Shown one piece after another: positions 4,979 through 5,184 of a DNA stretch of 5,184 nt (the first letter of the stretch is position 1; each line of letters opens with the position of its first letter). A program made the position numbers and the translations under genes. The notes under the pieces are model-generated. The model saw only the letters and a list, made by a program, of their open reading frames with translations, did not search any database and was not told the origin of the DNA. The DNA comes from CAYOVG01 sp964407285 (GTDB lineage: Bacteria > Desulfobacterota > Syntrophobacteria > Syntrophobacterales > Syntrophobacteraceae): assembly GCA_964407285.1 (NCBI GenBank), contig CAYOVG010000429.1, forward strand, positions 1 to 5,184. The letters are read 5' to 3'.

Positions 4979-5184
4979 ATGTTTACAATTCTGGCGGTTT
5001 ATGGAAGTCCCAGGCGCGAAGGCAATTCGTCCCTGTTGCTCGGGGAGGCGGTTCGTGGGGCGCGGGATGCGGGGGGCCTCGTGGAGGAGGTGGTGCTGAG
5101 AGACCTCAAAATGTCTCCCTGCATGGAAATCTATGCCTGTAAGGAGTCGGGGCGCTGTATCATACAGGACGATTTCCAGCAGGT
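4979..5184 (+). CDS. Flavodoxin-fold NAD(P)H-dependent FMN reductase / multimeric flavodoxin (N-terminal part)
   Basis: The visible 68 residues are the start of a flavodoxin-like fold of the FMN reductase / WrbA-like group (multimeric flavodoxin). The first strand and phosphate-binding loop are MFTILAVYGSPRREGNSSLL, with GSPRxxGNSS at 9-18 holding the FMN phosphate. The segment MSPCMEIYACKESGRC, with Cys48, Cys54 and Cys60, followed by DDF (64-66), is typical of the subgroup that carries a cysteine cluster at this point; members either reduce flavin with NAD(P)H or transfer electrons, and iron-sulfur flavoproteins share a related arrangement. Whether an iron-sulfur cluster is present cannot be decided, because the gene runs off the window. 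The ATG at 4979 is preceded by GGGGGAG at six bases, a strong ribosome site. It is divergent from the small regulator with its own promoter. Substrate and partner are unknown; an anaerobic redox role is plausible. Confidence 0.92.
   Translation, partial: MFTILAVYGSPRREGNSSLLLGEAVRGARDAGGLVEEVVLRDLKMSPCMEIYACKESGRCIIQDDFQQ

Noticed and set aside
4771..5142. Plus-strand open frame overlapping the flavoprotein gene
   Set aside because: It crosses the promoter and the leader, and its frame lacks the clear flavodoxin motifs read from the ATG at 4979.

Overview
This is a GC-rich bacterial window built around the start of a [NiFe]-hydrogenase maturation cluster. Three genes on the minus strand, hypA (3410 to 3045), hypB (3058 to 2378) and hypF (2438 to beyond position 1), overlap head to tail and look like one transcription and translation unit. 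HypA and HypB handle nickel insertion. HypF makes the carbamoyl group that becomes the cyanide ligands of the active-site iron. HypF lacks only its last few residues, and any hypC, hypD or hypE would lie beyond the left edge.

The gene order, the GC content, the GNAACNC heptamer-repeat noncoding DNA and the style of the regulator suggest an anaerobic Desulfobacterota (former Deltaproteobacteria), perhaps Syntrophobacter-like. This is inference from pattern, not a database match.

Upstream of hypA, positions 3411 to 4235 (about 825 bp) contain no convincing gene. They hold several GC-rich stem-loops (3596-3617, 3677-3700, 3985-4012), a cluster of GCGGAA direct repeats (3552-3580) and a 7-bp tandem repeat array (4164-4226, with degenerate copies from 4134).

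Next, on the minus strand (4658 to 4236), is a small gene of lower GC content. It encodes a probable DNA-binding protein with a helix-turn-helix-like N-terminal half and an AbrB/SpoVT-type swapped-hairpin C-terminal domain. A perfect 9-bp direct repeat sits over its presumed transcription start and could be an autoregulatory operator.

Divergently, from 4979 to the right edge, begins a flavodoxin-fold NAD(P)H-dependent FMN reductase / multimeric flavodoxin. It has a good extended -10 promoter, a small palindrome in the promoter spacer and a hairpin leader. I found no mobile element, CRISPR array, tRNA or rRNA. No unmistakably new system is visible; the best leads are regulatory and repeat structures around the small regulator and in the gap.
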